Positions 9,339 through 18,849 of a DNA stretch of 64,000 nt are shown piece by piece. Every line of letters begins with the position of its first letter. Position 1 is the first letter of the stretch. The translations under genes and the position numbers were made by a program. The stretch is from assembly GCA_001940995.1 (NCBI GenBank), contig MSHC01000023.1, positions 61,370 to 125,369 of the forward strand, in the 5' to 3' direction. The notes beneath the pieces were generated by a model. It was given only the letters and a program-made list of their open reading frames with translations. It ran no database searches and was not told the origin of the DNA. This DNA comes from Ruminococcus sp. Phil15. Its GTDB lineage: Bacteria; Bacillota; Clostridia; Oscillospirales; Ruminococcaceae.

Positions 9339-9367
9339 TTGACACGGGAGAAAAAGTCTGCTATATT
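9339..9367 (+). promoter_or_regulatory. Promoter of the lysine-riboswitch/asd-dapA-dapB unit
   Basis: TTGACA (9339-9344), 17-bp spacer, TATATT (9362-9367), placed just before the riboswitch. Confidence 0.87.
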
Positions 9368-9377
9368 TATCTTAATA

Positions 9378-9576
9378 CAGATAGAGGCGCAGCAAAGATC
9401 AGTAGCGGATACAATCCTCGCAAAATAAAACTGCGAGTGAAGCTTTCCCAAGGTGTCTTGTACCGTGAAAGGCGATGTTGCCGAAGTCTGTCGGGGGTTT
9501 GGGACGACCCGTCGGGCTGATTGCAGTTTTAACAGGGCTGTGATTGTCATCATACGATGTGATGGAGTGCTATCGG
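9378..9576 (+). promoter_or_regulatory. Lysine riboswitch (L box)
   Basis: About 200 nt of leader carry conserved L-box blocks in order: GATAGAGGCGC at the start, CAGTAG, GTGAAAGGCGATGTTGCCGAAG split by a short stem, GGGCTGATTGCAG, and GGAGTGCTATC at the end. The first GATAG pairs with the final CTATC to close P1. It sits upstream of lysine-pathway genes and is followed by a terminator, so it should shut off asd-dapA-dapB when lysine is plentiful. Confidence 0.93.
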
Positions 9577-9615
9577 ATACGATATCAACACTACTTACTA
9601 TTATATTGTATGATG

Positions 9616-9640
9616 AACTGGTTTTCAACCAGTTTTTTTA
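9616..9640 (+). terminator. Riboswitch-controlled terminator
   Basis: An 8-bp stem (9616-9623 with 9627-9634) and a run of T follow the lysine riboswitch, about 100 bp before asd. This is the likely expression platform. Confidence 0.87.
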
Positions 9641-9741
9641 TTGTGTTAAAAAAATTTTATGTTTTGTGCAATTTGGAGTTTTCAAATCTAACTTTTTGTA
9701 TGATTTGGCAAGAAGCACGAAACGACAAAGGAGTTATTATT

Positions 9742-10824
9742 ATGCATTTCAAGGTTGGTATCATCGGCGCAACAGGTATGGTAGGTCAGCGTTTCGCTTC
9801 CCTGCTTGAAAATCACCCGTGGTTTGAGGTAGTTTGCCTCGCAGCATCTGCCCGTTCGGCAGGCAGAACCTATAAGGAAGTCGTAGGAAGCAAGTGGGCT
9901 ATGCCTACGCCTATGCCAAAGGCTCTTGAGGATATGGTTATCCTCGACGCAACTGCCGATATAGACAAGATCTCCTCAATGGTTGACTTCGTGTTCTGCG
10001 CAGTTAATATGAAGAAGGACGAAATCAAGGCGCTCGAGGAAGCTTACGCTAAGGCAGAATGCCCTGTTATCTCCAACAACTCTGCTCATAGACATACACC
10101 CGACGTTCCTATGGTCGTTCCGGAAATCAACCCCGACCATATCGAGATTATTGAGGCACAGAAGAAGCGTCTTGGCACAAAGAGAGGCTTTATCGCAGTT
10201 AAGTCCAACTGCTCTCTCCAGAGCTATGTTCCTGCGCTTCACCCGCTCAGGAAGTTCGGCATCGAGAGAGTCCTCGTCTGCACATACCAGGCAATCTCAG
10301 GCGCAGGCAAGACATTTGAAACAATGCCTGAAATTATCGACAACGTGATCCCGTTTATCGGCGGAGAGGAAGAAAAGTCCGAGCAGGAGCCGCTCAAGCT
10401 CTGGGGTAAGATCGAGGGCGACGCTATCGTTCCCGCAACAGCTCCGCTCTTTACTGCACAGTGCTTTAGAGTGCCTGTTTCCGACGGACATACAGCCGCA
10501 GTATTCGTAAAGTTTGAGAACAAGCCGTCTAAGGAAGAGATCATCAAGCTCTGGAACGAGTTCTCAGGCGTTCCTCAGGAGCTCCAGCTCCCGTCTGCTC
10601 CAAAGCAGTTCCTCCACTACTTCGAGGAGGATAATCGTCCGCAGGCTAAGCTTGACAGAAACCTTGAGGGTGGTATGGCTGTATCAGTAGGCAGACTCAG
10701 AGAGGATAACCAGTACGACTACAAGTTTGCTTGTCTTTCCCATAATACATTAAGAGGCGCAGCAGGCGGCGGAGTCCTCCTCGCAGAGCTTCTTGCCGCA
10801 AAGGGCTACTTCGACAAGCAGTAA
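9742..10824 (+). CDS. asd: Aspartate-semialdehyde dehydrogenase
   Basis: 360 residues from the ATG at 9742, preceded by AAAGGAG; the Rossmann start is VGIIGATGMVGQRF. It makes aspartate semialdehyde from aspartyl phosphate with NADPH, for lysine, diaminopimelate, methionine and threonine. The catalytic Cys is in VKSNCSLQSYVPAL. The segment NNSAHRHTPDVPMVVPEINPDH marks the archaeal/fungal type of Asd rather than the E. coli type. It is first in asd-dapA-dapB and under the lysine riboswitch. Confidence 0.96.
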   Translation: MHFKVGIIGATGMVGQRFASLLENHPWFEVVCLAASARSAGRTYKEVVGSKWAMPTPMPKALEDMVILDATADIDKISSMVDFVFCAVNMKKDEIKALEEAYAKAECPVISNNSAHRHTPDVPMVVPEINPDHIEIIEAQKKRLGTKRGFIAVKSNCSLQSYVPALHPLRKFGIERVLVCTYQAISGAGKTFETMPEIIDNVIPFIGGEEEKSEQEPLKLWGKIEGDAIVPATAPLFTAQCFRVPVSDGHTAAVFVKFENKPSKEEIIKLWNEFSGVPQELQLPSAPKQFLHYFEEDNRPQAKLDRNLEGGMAVSVGRLREDNQYDYKFACLSHNTLRGAAGGGVLLAELLAAKGYFDKQ

Positions 10825-10867
10825 TTTTTCACACACAAATACATAACAGAAACGGAGTGTAAATAAA

Positions 10868-11758
10868 ATGAAGACAACTGTTTTCACAGGCGCAGCCGTT
10901 GCTATCGTTACGCCTATGTACGACGACGGCTCGATCAACTTTGACGAGCTTGGCAGACTTATCGACTTCAATATCGAAAACGGTACTGACGCTATAGTTA
11001 TCTGCGGTACGACAGGCGAAAGCGCTACAATGACAGACGACGAGCATATCGAGTGTATCAGATTTGCCGTTGAAAGAACCGCAAAGCGTGTCCCGGTTAT
11101 AGCAGGCACAGGCTCTAACCACACAGAATACGCAGTAAACCTCTCAAAGAAGGCTCAGGAGCTTGGCGCCGACGCTCTCCTCTGCGTAACTCCATACTAC
11201 AACAAGACCTCTCAGGCAGGACTTATTGCGCACTTTACCGCCGTTGCAAACGCCGTGGAGCTTCCTATCATTCTTTACAGCGTTCCGTCAAGAACAGGCG
11301 TGAATATCACCCCCGAAACCTGCCTCGCACTTTCAAAGGTTCCTAATATCGTCGCTATCAAGGAAGCAAGCGGAAATATCAGCCAGATTGCCAAGATTGC
11401 GGCGCTCTGCGGAGACGACCTCGCAATTTACAGCGGTAACGACGACCAGATCGTTCCGGTTATGTCGCTCGGCGGAAAGGGCGTTATTTCAGTCCTTTCC
11501 AACTGTATGCCTAAGGAAACGCACGATATCGCCCAGCTATGCCTCGACGGCGACTATAAGACCGCAAACGAGAAGTTTTTGAAGGTTCTCGACTTTGCAA
11601 ACACGCTTTTCTGCGACGTCAACCCTATCCCTGTAAAGGAAGCTCTCAATATGATGGGCTTTAATGCAGGCGGGTGCAGGCTTCCGCTCGTTCCAATGAG
11701 CGACAGCAACAAGGCTCTGCTCAGAGTGTCTATGCAAAAGCTCTCCCTCGTGAAGTAA
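10868..11758 (+). CDS. dapA: 4-hydroxy-tetrahydrodipicolinate synthase
   Basis: 296 residues, usual length. It condenses pyruvate with aspartate semialdehyde, the first committed step to diaminopimelate and lysine. Visible are the N-terminal GAAVAIVTPM, CGTTGESATMTDDEH, YYNKTSQAGLIAHF with the catalytic Tyr, and the Schiff-base lysine in VAIKEASG. AACGGAGTG precedes the ATG. It is 43 bases after asd in one operon. Confidence 0.98.
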   Translation: MKTTVFTGAAVAIVTPMYDDGSINFDELGRLIDFNIENGTDAIVICGTTGESATMTDDEHIECIRFAVERTAKRVPVIAGTGSNHTEYAVNLSKKAQELGADALLCVTPYYNKTSQAGLIAHFTAVANAVELPIILYSVPSRTGVNITPETCLALSKVPNIVAIKEASGNISQIAKIAALCGDDLAIYSGNDDQIVPVMSLGGKGVISVLSNCMPKETHDIAQLCLDGDYKTANEKFLKVLDFANTLFCDVNPIPVKEALNMMGFNAGGCRLPLVPMSDSNKALLRVSMQKLSLVK

Positions 11759-11782
11759 CCAATACCGAAAGGACGTTTTAAA

Positions 11783-12532
11783 ATGACAAGGATCGTTCTG
11801 TGCGGCGCTTGCGGCAAAATGGGCCGCACTCTTGCCGACATAATTTCAAAGAGAAGCGACTGCGAGGTCATCGCAGGCATCGACAAGCTTGGCGGCGGCG
11901 CAGAATTCCCCGTTGTCTCCGAGCCTAACGGATTGCCTGAAAAACCCGACGTGATTATCGACTTCTCACACCCCTCCGCTTTGGACGGACTGCTTGAATA
12001 CTGCCTTACAAACGGCGTTGCCCTCGTCGCCGCAACTACCGGCTATAATGACGAGGAAATCGCTATGATAAAGTCTGCCGCAGAGCAGATTCCCGTGTTC
12101 TTTACATGGAATATGTCGATAGGCATTAACCTCCTAGCGTCGCTCGCTAAAAAGGCTGTGTCGGTGCTTGGCGACCAGTTTGATATAGAAATCGTCGAAA
12201 AGCACCACAACCAGAAAATAGACGCACCAAGCGGCACGGCGCTTATGCTCGCAAACGCTATCAACGAGGAACGCTCGAATATCTATAACTACGTCTATGA
12301 CCGCCACTCCGTGAGAGCAAAGCGTCAGCCTAACGAGATCGGCATACACGCAATAAGAGGCGGCACGATAGTCGGCGAGCATGACATCATCTTCGCAGGA
12401 CGTGACGAGGTCATCACACTGTCCCACAGCGCTGCGTCAAAAGAGGTGTTCGCCGTCGGCGCAGTCAATGCGGCTGCGTTCCTCTGCGGAAAACCGGCAG
12501 GCATATACGATATGACAAATCTGATGAAGTAA
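11783..12532 (+). CDS. dapB: 4-hydroxy-tetrahydrodipicolinate reductase
   Basis: 249 residues. It reduces the DapA product with NAD(P)H. The N-terminal nucleotide site is VLCGACGKMGR, and the catalytic block EKHHNQKIDAPSGTA holds the His and Lys residues of the family; RGGTIVGEHDIIFAG follows. AAAGGA lies upstream of the ATG. It is the last gene of the lysine-controlled operon and is followed by a terminator. Confidence 0.98.
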   Translation: MTRIVLCGACGKMGRTLADIISKRSDCEVIAGIDKLGGGAEFPVVSEPNGLPEKPDVIIDFSHPSALDGLLEYCLTNGVALVAATTGYNDEEIAMIKSAAEQIPVFFTWNMSIGINLLASLAKKAVSVLGDQFDIEIVEKHHNQKIDAPSGTALMLANAINEERSNIYNYVYDRHSVRAKRQPNEIGIHAIRGGTIVGEHDIIFAGRDEVITLSHSAASKEVFAVGAVNAAAFLCGKPAGIYDMTNLMK

Positions 12533-12568
12533 GTCTGCGGATTTAGCCACGGCAAATATTGATTTTGT

Positions 12569-12605
12569 AACCGATATGGGTGTAATGCCCGTATCGGTTT
12601 TTTGT
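12569..12605 (+). terminator. Terminator of asd-dapA-dapB
   Basis: A 12-bp stem (12569-12580 with 12588-12599) with a T run. Confidence 0.88.
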
Positions 12606-12636
12606 GTGACAACGCCTTGACAACTCGGGTTTGCTA

Positions 12637-12665
12637 TTGATTTGCCCTTGATTTTGTGGTATAAT
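12637..12665 (+). promoter_or_regulatory. Promoter of tgt
   Basis: TTGATT (12637-12642), 17-bp spacer, TATAAT (12660-12665). Confidence 0.8.
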
Positions 12666-12690
12666 CATTATGGATAATTATGAACTATGA

Positions 12691-13857
<1,167 letters not shown>

Positions 13858-13878
13858 GCGGCAGAGGAGAAATCGGAT

Positions 13879-14265
13879 ATGAAAGCAAGAGTATTAAGAA
13901 AACAGCCTAAAATCGTGATGATGTACAATCTCAATTATGAAAAAGCGGCAGAGCTGTCAAGAATTTGCCTAAACATCGGCGTAAGACCTCTGGAGCTTGA
14001 CACGACCTCGGCGGCATTTTCTGTCGGATATCTGGGCGAGTACGAGGGATATTTGGGGGATTTTGTTAAATGCGACATTCCCCAGAATGAGGCGGTCGTG
14101 TTCTCCGCACTCACAGGGAGCGAGGTAAACGCAATCCTTTCCGAGATGAAAGCAAAGAGTATTTCAGTCGAGCTTAAAGGTATGGTAACGGAAGCAAACA
14201 AGAGCTGGGGACTCGGAAAGCTTATAAGCGAGTTCTTAGAGGAAAAGGAAAGGCTCTCAAAGTAA
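13879..14265 (+). CDS. DUF3783-domain protein
   Basis: 128 residues, function unknown. The C-terminal half fits DUF3783: VVFSALTGSEVNAILSEM, then ELKGMVTEANKSWGLGKLISEFLEEKERL. The N-terminal half is a short alpha/beta region with no motif I recognise. AGAGGAGAA precedes the ATG. It follows tgt at 21 bases and is probably co-transcribed. Confidence 0.8.
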   Translation: MKARVLRKQPKIVMMYNLNYEKAAELSRICLNIGVRPLELDTTSAAFSVGYLGEYEGYLGDFVKCDIPQNEAVVFSALTGSEVNAILSEMKAKSISVELKGMVTEANKSWGLGKLISEFLEEKERLSK

Positions 14266-14326
14266 TGCCGGACATTAAAAGCGGAAGCGGTCGTGGCAAA
14301 GACAATAGTTGCAGGCTGTTCAAAAG

Positions 14327-14707
14327 ATGCGGAGGCTGTCAACTTTCTATGGACTATGCCCAGCAGCTTTTGTGGAAACGGTGTTTGACTTCATTCGTTT
14401 CTATGGTTTAGGAGAAATACTTGACCCATCAGTTTATGGCAAAGTAAAACGGCGCAAATCAGAATACATCTTTTGCAGCGTTACTTTTGATGAAGGTTAC
14501 AAGAGTTATTATTATCTGACAGATGATGATAGCATTGAAATTGGTGACTTCGTGCTTGTGCCTGCAGGTAAGGATAACCATGAGGCGGTTGTAGAGGTAG
14601 TGAATATTGAGTATTTCAGTGAAGAAAATGTGCCTCTACCTATTGAAAAAACAAAGAGAATCATCCGTAAGTGTACGGACGAGGATTTCGACCCGCCTGT
14701 AGCGTAA
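14327..14707 (+). CDS. Hypothetical protein (conserved C-terminal part, doubtful N-terminus)
   Basis: 126 residues from the ATG at 14327. The part from about residue 45 on (RRKSEYIFCSVTFDEGYKSY, then YYLTDDDSIEIGDFVLVPAG, EDFDPP) looks like a well-formed small protein; I recall similar unnamed proteins in gut Firmicutes but cannot name the domain. The first 40 residues look unlike coding sequence and no ribosome site is evident at 14327 or at an upstream TTG (14309). The true start may be further in, or the 5' end may be a rearranged fragment. The AT-rich composition differs from tgt upstream. Confidence 0.5.
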   Translation: MRRLSTFYGLCPAAFVETVFDFIRFYGLGEILDPSVYGKVKRRKSEYIFCSVTFDEGYKSYYYLTDDDSIEIGDFVLVPAGKDNHEAVVEVVNIEYFSEENVPLPIEKTKRIIRKCTDEDFDPPVA

Positions 14708-14737
14708 GCGGAAAATTTGAATTTCACGGAGGATATT

Positions 14738-15370
14738 ATGGCTTTTGATTTCAAGAAAGAATATAAAGAATTTTATATGCCGAAGAACAAGCCGGAGATT
14801 GTGAATGTTCCAAAGGCAAACTATATTGCTGTCAGAGGTAAGGGGAATCCAAATGAAGAAGGTGGAGCATATCAGCAAGCCATTAGTGTGCTGTATGCAG
14901 TAGCATATACGCTAAAAATGAGCTATAAGACAGAATACAAAATTGAGGGATTCTTTGAGTATGTTGTTCCACCGCTTGAAGGCTTTTGGTGGCAAGATGA
15001 TGTTGATGGTGTAGATTATGCAAACAAATCTGCTTTCAATTGGATTTCTGTTATTCGGCTACCTGATTTTGTTACTAAAGCGGATTTTGATTGGGCAGTA
15101 GAAACCGCAACGAAGAAGAAAAAGTTTGATTGTTCGTCAGCGGAATATCTCACAATTGAGGAAGGTCTGTGCGTTCAAATAATGCACTTAGGACCATTTG
15201 ATGATGAGCCCGCAACTGTTGCAATTATGGATGCTTATTTAGAGCAAAACGGATATGCTAATGATATGAGCAAGGAAAGATTGCACCATGAGATATATAT
15301 GTCGGATGCAAGAAAGGTTGCTCCTGAGAAGTGGAAAACAGTTATTAGACATCCAATCAAGAAAGCGTAA
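14738..15370 (+). CDS. GyrI-like small-molecule-binding protein
   Basis: 210 residues from the ATG at 14738, preceded by GGAGG; an earlier in-frame ATG at 14717 has no ribosome site. The pattern (VNVPKANYIAVRGKGNPNEE, EGFWWQDDVD, GLCVQIMHLGPFDDEPAT, HHEIYMSDARKVAPEKWKT) is that of stand-alone GyrI-like/SOUL-fold proteins, which bind or hydrolyse small hydrophobic compounds. The ligand is unknown. The gene is distinctly AT-rich, suggesting acquisition together with its upstream neighbour. Confidence 0.85.
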   Translation: MAFDFKKEYKEFYMPKNKPEIVNVPKANYIAVRGKGNPNEEGGAYQQAISVLYAVAYTLKMSYKTEYKIEGFFEYVVPPLEGFWWQDDVDGVDYANKSAFNWISVIRLPDFVTKADFDWAVETATKKKKFDCSSAEYLTIEEGLCVQIMHLGPFDDEPATVAIMDAYLEQNGYANDMSKERLHHEIYMSDARKVAPEKWKTVIRHPIKKA

Positions 15371-15567
15371 AATTTCAGTTTTATGGATATGTTTCCACAA
15401 ACGACTAAACAACGGAAAAGGCTATGGATATGTTCCCACGCTCGTAAAATCAGCAAAGACATTCAGCCTATCCTATCGAGCCATATCGAAAACATCTGCC
15501 TTATGACCAAGACAGAAAAAATGAAAGCGTGAAAACGGAAAATCGTTATATGAAAAGGCGGACAGTT
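15371..15567. other. Gene-poor stretch, possible degraded coding remnant
   Basis: Between the GyrI-like gene and the acetyltransferase there is an open frame at 15383-15532 (49 codons) without a ribosome site. The other frames show fragments that read like broken coding sequence (e.g. AYPIEPYRKHLPYDQDRKN near 15470-15525). No intact gene can be supported. Confidence 0.35.
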
Positions 15568-16056
15568 ATGGAAATTTCAGTAAGAAAGTATAGACAAGAC
15601 GACATAAATGATATGGTAAAACTCTGGAACGAGGTCGTCAAGGAGGGAGTCGCCTTTCCGCAGGAGGAGCTTCTTGACGAGAAAACAGGAAAGATATTTT
15701 TTGATTCGCAGACATATTGCGGAGTCGCAGAGGATACCGGCGGAAAAGTATACGGGCTATATATACTCCACCCAAATAATATAGGAAGATGCGGTCATAT
15801 ATGTAACGCAAGCTATGCCGTCAGTCCGGACTTCAGAGGACTGCATATAGGAGAAAAGCTTGTTAAGGATTGCCTGATTCAAGCAAAAGAAAACGGCTTT
15901 AAGGTCCTCCAGTTTAATGCCGTAGTAGCCACAAATACCCACGCCCGCCATTTGTACGAGCGACTTGGATTTAACCGTCTGGGCGTAGTGCCGAACGGCT
16001 TTAGAATGAATGACGGACGTTATGAAGATATTTGTCTGTATTACCACGAGCTGTAG
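15568..16056 (+). CDS. GNAT-family N-acetyltransferase
   Basis: 162 residues from the ATG at 15568 (MEISVRKYRQDDINDMVKLW), with AGGCGG upstream; earlier in-frame starts at 15529 and 15550 are possible. It is a single acetyltransferase domain, with the acetyl-CoA loop in VSPDFRGLHIGEKLVKDC and the C-terminal HARHLYERLGFNRLG motif. GNAT enzymes transfer acetyl groups to amines on metabolites, antibiotics or proteins; the substrate cannot be told. Confidence 0.88.
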   Translation: MEISVRKYRQDDINDMVKLWNEVVKEGVAFPQEELLDEKTGKIFFDSQTYCGVAEDTGGKVYGLYILHPNNIGRCGHICNASYAVSPDFRGLHIGEKLVKDCLIQAKENGFKVLQFNAVVATNTHARHLYERLGFNRLGVVPNGFRMNDGRYEDICLYYHEL

Positions 16057-16138
16057 GTTTGCAGGCTTTTATTCATACGATAAACAAGAAAAGTATCAGT
16101 GTGTGCATTAACCCCAAAAGGACAGGTGAAGAAAAAAT

Positions 16139-16489
16139 ATGCCGTTTTTCAAAAGAAAGCCCGGAAAGACCGATGAACCCGAATTTATAAAGCGTGCGGA
16201 CGTAAAATGCAAGAGAATAAACGTAAACTACCTGCCGCCCGATGAGCTTTTGCCGCAGATGGCGACGGATAAGCTCGCCGCAGGCAGGCTCACACCCGTA
16301 AATTACTACGCAACAAAGCTAAGGTTCATAGAAGCGTTCGTCTACTATCTGCCCGATTACTCGCAGGCTATGATAAGATATACCTTTTATGTAAACGAAA
16401 AGCCCGAAAAAACCTCTGATTTTTTCGAGCTGTCTTATGATTCGCTGTCAATGCTCTTGGCAAAGATAGGTATGTACATTGATAAGTAA
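16139..16489 (+). CDS. Hypothetical protein
   Basis: 116 residues, no family recognised. Basic N-terminus (MPFFKRKPGK), no signal or membrane segment, and an aromatic-rich middle (FIEAFVYYLPDYSQAMIRYTFYV). The codon usage matches the host genes and the GGACAGGTGAAG region upstream can serve as a ribosome site, so it is probably real. It ends one base before the convergent PAP2 gene. Confidence 0.6.
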   Translation: MPFFKRKPGKTDEPEFIKRADVKCKRINVNYLPPDELLPQMATDKLAAGRLTPVNYYATKLRFIEAFVYYLPDYSQAMIRYTFYVNEKPEKTSDFFELSYDSLSMLLAKIGMYIDK

Positions 16490-17029
16490 TCACCCTGCCT
16501 TTTTTGCTTTTGCAATTCTGTCTATCACAATATGCACAAGTATAGCCACAGCAGAGCCGAGTGCCGCACCGACGAGAACGTCTGTGAGAAAATGCACCGT
16601 GAAATAGATTCTCGATACCGCAATAATAATTGCTATTACAAGCGCCGATATGCCCGCCTTTTTGTTGCATAGAATAAGCGATACGGCGCACGCAAACGAC
16701 GAGGCAGTGTGGCTCGACGGGAACGAGTAGCCGTCAGGCGGCGAGATAAGCAGCTTTATAGACTCGTTGTCAATAAACGGCCTTTCTCTGCAAACAATAT
16801 CCTTTATGGTATGCTCGGAAAGCAGGAATGCGACAGCCAGCGAAAATGCGAAGTATATCCCCATTTTTCGGGTTTTCTTGTTTATCAAAAGCAAAATACC
16901 AAGCACGATCCAGCAAAGTCCGGCTTCGCTGATGCGGGTGAAGAATTCAAAAAATCCGTTTAGGAATCCGTTTTGTATCGAAACCATAAAATCTGCGACC
17001 GCACGGTCGATAGAGTATATAAAATCCAT
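16490..17029 (-). CDS. PAP2-family membrane phosphatase
   Basis: 179 residues from the ATG at 17029, preceded by GAAGGAG. About five membrane helices. The three catalytic motifs of the PAP2/undecaprenyl-diphosphate phosphatase superfamily are present: KDIVCRERP, YSFPSSHTAS and SRIYFTVHFLTD. The likely role is lipid phosphate or undecaprenyl pyrophosphate dephosphorylation at the membrane; the exact substrate is unknown. It is transcribed divergently from the ABC exporter. Confidence 0.92.
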   Translation of the reverse strand: MDFIYSIDRAVADFMVSIQNGFLNGFFEFFTRISEAGLCWIVLGILLLINKKTRKMGIYFAFSLAVAFLLSEHTIKDIVCRERPFIDNESIKLLISPPDGYSFPSSHTASSFACAVSLILCNKKAGISALVIAIIIAVSRIYFTVHFLTDVLVGAALGSAVAILVHIVIDRIAKAKKAG

Positions 17030-17057
17030 AGTAAAATCTCCTTCGTTCACTTTTTCT

Positions 17058-17086
17058 ATTTTACCACAGTTTTGAATAATTTTCAA
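17058..17086 (-). promoter_or_regulatory. Promoter of PAP2 gene
   Basis: On the minus strand, TTGAAA (17081-17086), 17-bp spacer, TAAAAT (17058-17063). Confidence 0.75.
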
Positions 17087-17111
17087 TAACTGCCCGAAAG
17101 GAAGTAAAAAC

Positions 17112-18848
17112 TTGAAACGACTGCTGAAGTATCTTTCAAATAACAAAGCGCAAAGCGTTATAGCCCCCCTCTTTAAATTCATCGAGGCGATTTTTGAGCT
17201 TTTAGTGCCGATTATTATGGCGGACATCATCGACATAGGCGTCGCAGCCGGCGATAAGCGCTATATCATAATCCGTGGACTTGTGCTTGTGCTGTTTGGC
17301 GTGCTGGGTCTTGCCTGCGCACTTACCGCACAGTATTTTGCCGCAAAAGCGTCTTTCGGCTTCGGCACTGCGCTCAGAAGCGACCTCTACCGTCACTTCA
17401 CCAGCCTCTCTTACGCAGAGGTAGACAGAGTGGGAGCTTCAACGCTTATCAACAGACTTATATCCGACATAAATTTAGCACAGTCGGCTGTCAATATGTT
17501 TTTAAGACTTTTTATGAGAGCGCCGTTTATCGTTGTAGGCTCCGTGATAATGGCTCTTACCATAAACGTAAAGCTTACGCTTATCTTTCTTGTCGCAACG
17601 CCGCTCCTTGCGCTTGCGATCTTCTTTATAATGAACAAGAGCCTGCCTAAGTACAAGAAAATCCAGATGGATTTAGACAGCGTCACTCTCTCTGTAAGAG
17701 AAAATCTTTCGGGTGCAAGAGTTATAAGAGCCTTTTCCGCACAGGACAGGGAGAAAGAGAAATTCTTCTCCGAAACCGAAAGTCTGGAAAAAAGTCAGCT
17801 ATCTGTCGGCAGAATTTCCGCACTTTTGAACCCTCTTACATTAGTTATAGTCTATGCCGCAATAATCGTCATTATTTGGTGCGGCGGCATAAGCGTTAAC
17901 ACAGGCTCTCTCACTCAGGGCAACCTTATCGCGCTCGTCAGCTATATGACTCAGATACTTTTAGCCTTAGTCGCATTTGCTAACCTTATCGTTGTAGTAA
18001 CAAAGGGTACTGCGTCCGCCGCAAGAGTCGCAGATATGCTGGAGGTTATGCCGTCTGTGTCCGACAGCGGAAATAAGCCTGTAAAGGAGAATATAACCGC
18101 CCCCGCAATCGCTTTCAGGGACGTCAGCTTCAGCTATGCGTCGTCCGATGAAAGAGCGCTGCTTAATATCGACTTCGAGCTTAAAAGCGGCGAAACCTTA
18201 GGTATCATAGGCGGTACAGGCTCGGGCAAGTCAACTCTCATAAACCTTATCCCACGCTTTTACGACGTAACGGCAGGCGAAATACTCATAAACGGCGTAA
18301 ATGTAAATCAGTATCCTTTTTCACAGCTAAGAGAAAAAATTGCGGTCGTGTCGCAGAGAACACAGCTTTTCTCCGGCACTATCCGTGACAATATTAAATG
18401 GGGCAAAAAGGACGCAACCGACGACGAGATATGGGAAGCGCTCAGAATTTCCCAGGCAGAGGAATTCGTGTCCTCAAAGCCCGATAAGCTGGACGAAAGG
18501 GTAGCGCAGGGCGGTAAGAACCTTTCGGGCGGTCAGCGTCAGCGCCTGACTATCGCAAGGGCAGTGGTCAGAAAGCCGCAGATTTTAATTTTGGACGACA
18601 GTGCGTCAGCGCTCGATATGGCAACCGACGCTAAGCTTCGTAAGGCTATCTCCTCATTGCCGTATGACTGCGCAGTAATAATAGTTTCTCAGAGAGCCGC
18701 AACTATAAAGAACGCCGACAGAATTATGGTGCTTGACGACGGCGTGTGCGTGGGTCAAGGCACTCATGACGAGCTTTTAAAATCCTGCGAGATCTATGAG
18801 GAAATCTGCCGCTCACAGCTTTACGGCAGCGAAAAGGAGGGCAAGTAA
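17112..18848 (+). CDS. ABC exporter half-transporter, degenerate catalytic site subunit
   Basis: 578 residues, TTG start preceded by AAAGGAAG. An N-terminal six-helix exporter domain (about 1-310) is fused to an ATPase. Walker A is GGTGSGKST and the signature is a canonical LSGGQRQR. The Walker B region reads LILDDSASALD (Asp in place of the catalytic Glu) and the switch reads IIVSQRAA (Gln in place of His). This matches the non-catalytic-site partner of heterodimeric exporters such as TM287/TM288 and BmrCD. The partner gene follows one base later. The substrate is unknown; a multidrug or lipid role is possible. Confidence 0.93.
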   Translation: MKRLLKYLSNNKAQSVIAPLFKFIEAIFELLVPIIMADIIDIGVAAGDKRYIIIRGLVLVLFGVLGLACALTAQYFAAKASFGFGTALRSDLYRHFTSLSYAEVDRVGASTLINRLISDINLAQSAVNMFLRLFMRAPFIVVGSVIMALTINVKLTLIFLVATPLLALAIFFIMNKSLPKYKKIQMDLDSVTLSVRENLSGARVIRAFSAQDREKEKFFSETESLEKSQLSVGRISALLNPLTLVIVYAAIIVIIWCGGISVNTGSLTQGNLIALVSYMTQILLALVAFANLIVVVTKGTASAARVADMLEVMPSVSDSGNKPVKENITAPAIAFRDVSFSYASSDERALLNIDFELKSGETLGIIGGTGSGKSTLINLIPRFYDVTAGEILINGVNVNQYPFSQLREKIAVVSQRTQLFSGTIRDNIKWGKKDATDDEIWEALRISQAEEFVSSKPDKLDERVAQGGKNLSGGQRQRLTIARAVVRKPQILILDDSASALDMATDAKLRKAISSLPYDCAVIIVSQRAATIKNADRIMVLDDGVCVGQGTHDELLKSCEIYEEICRSQLYGSEKEGK

Positions 18849-18849
18849 T

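Noticed and set aside
15383..15532. 49-codon open frame
   Set aside because: No ribosome site and no recognisable pattern; treated as part of a possible remnant.
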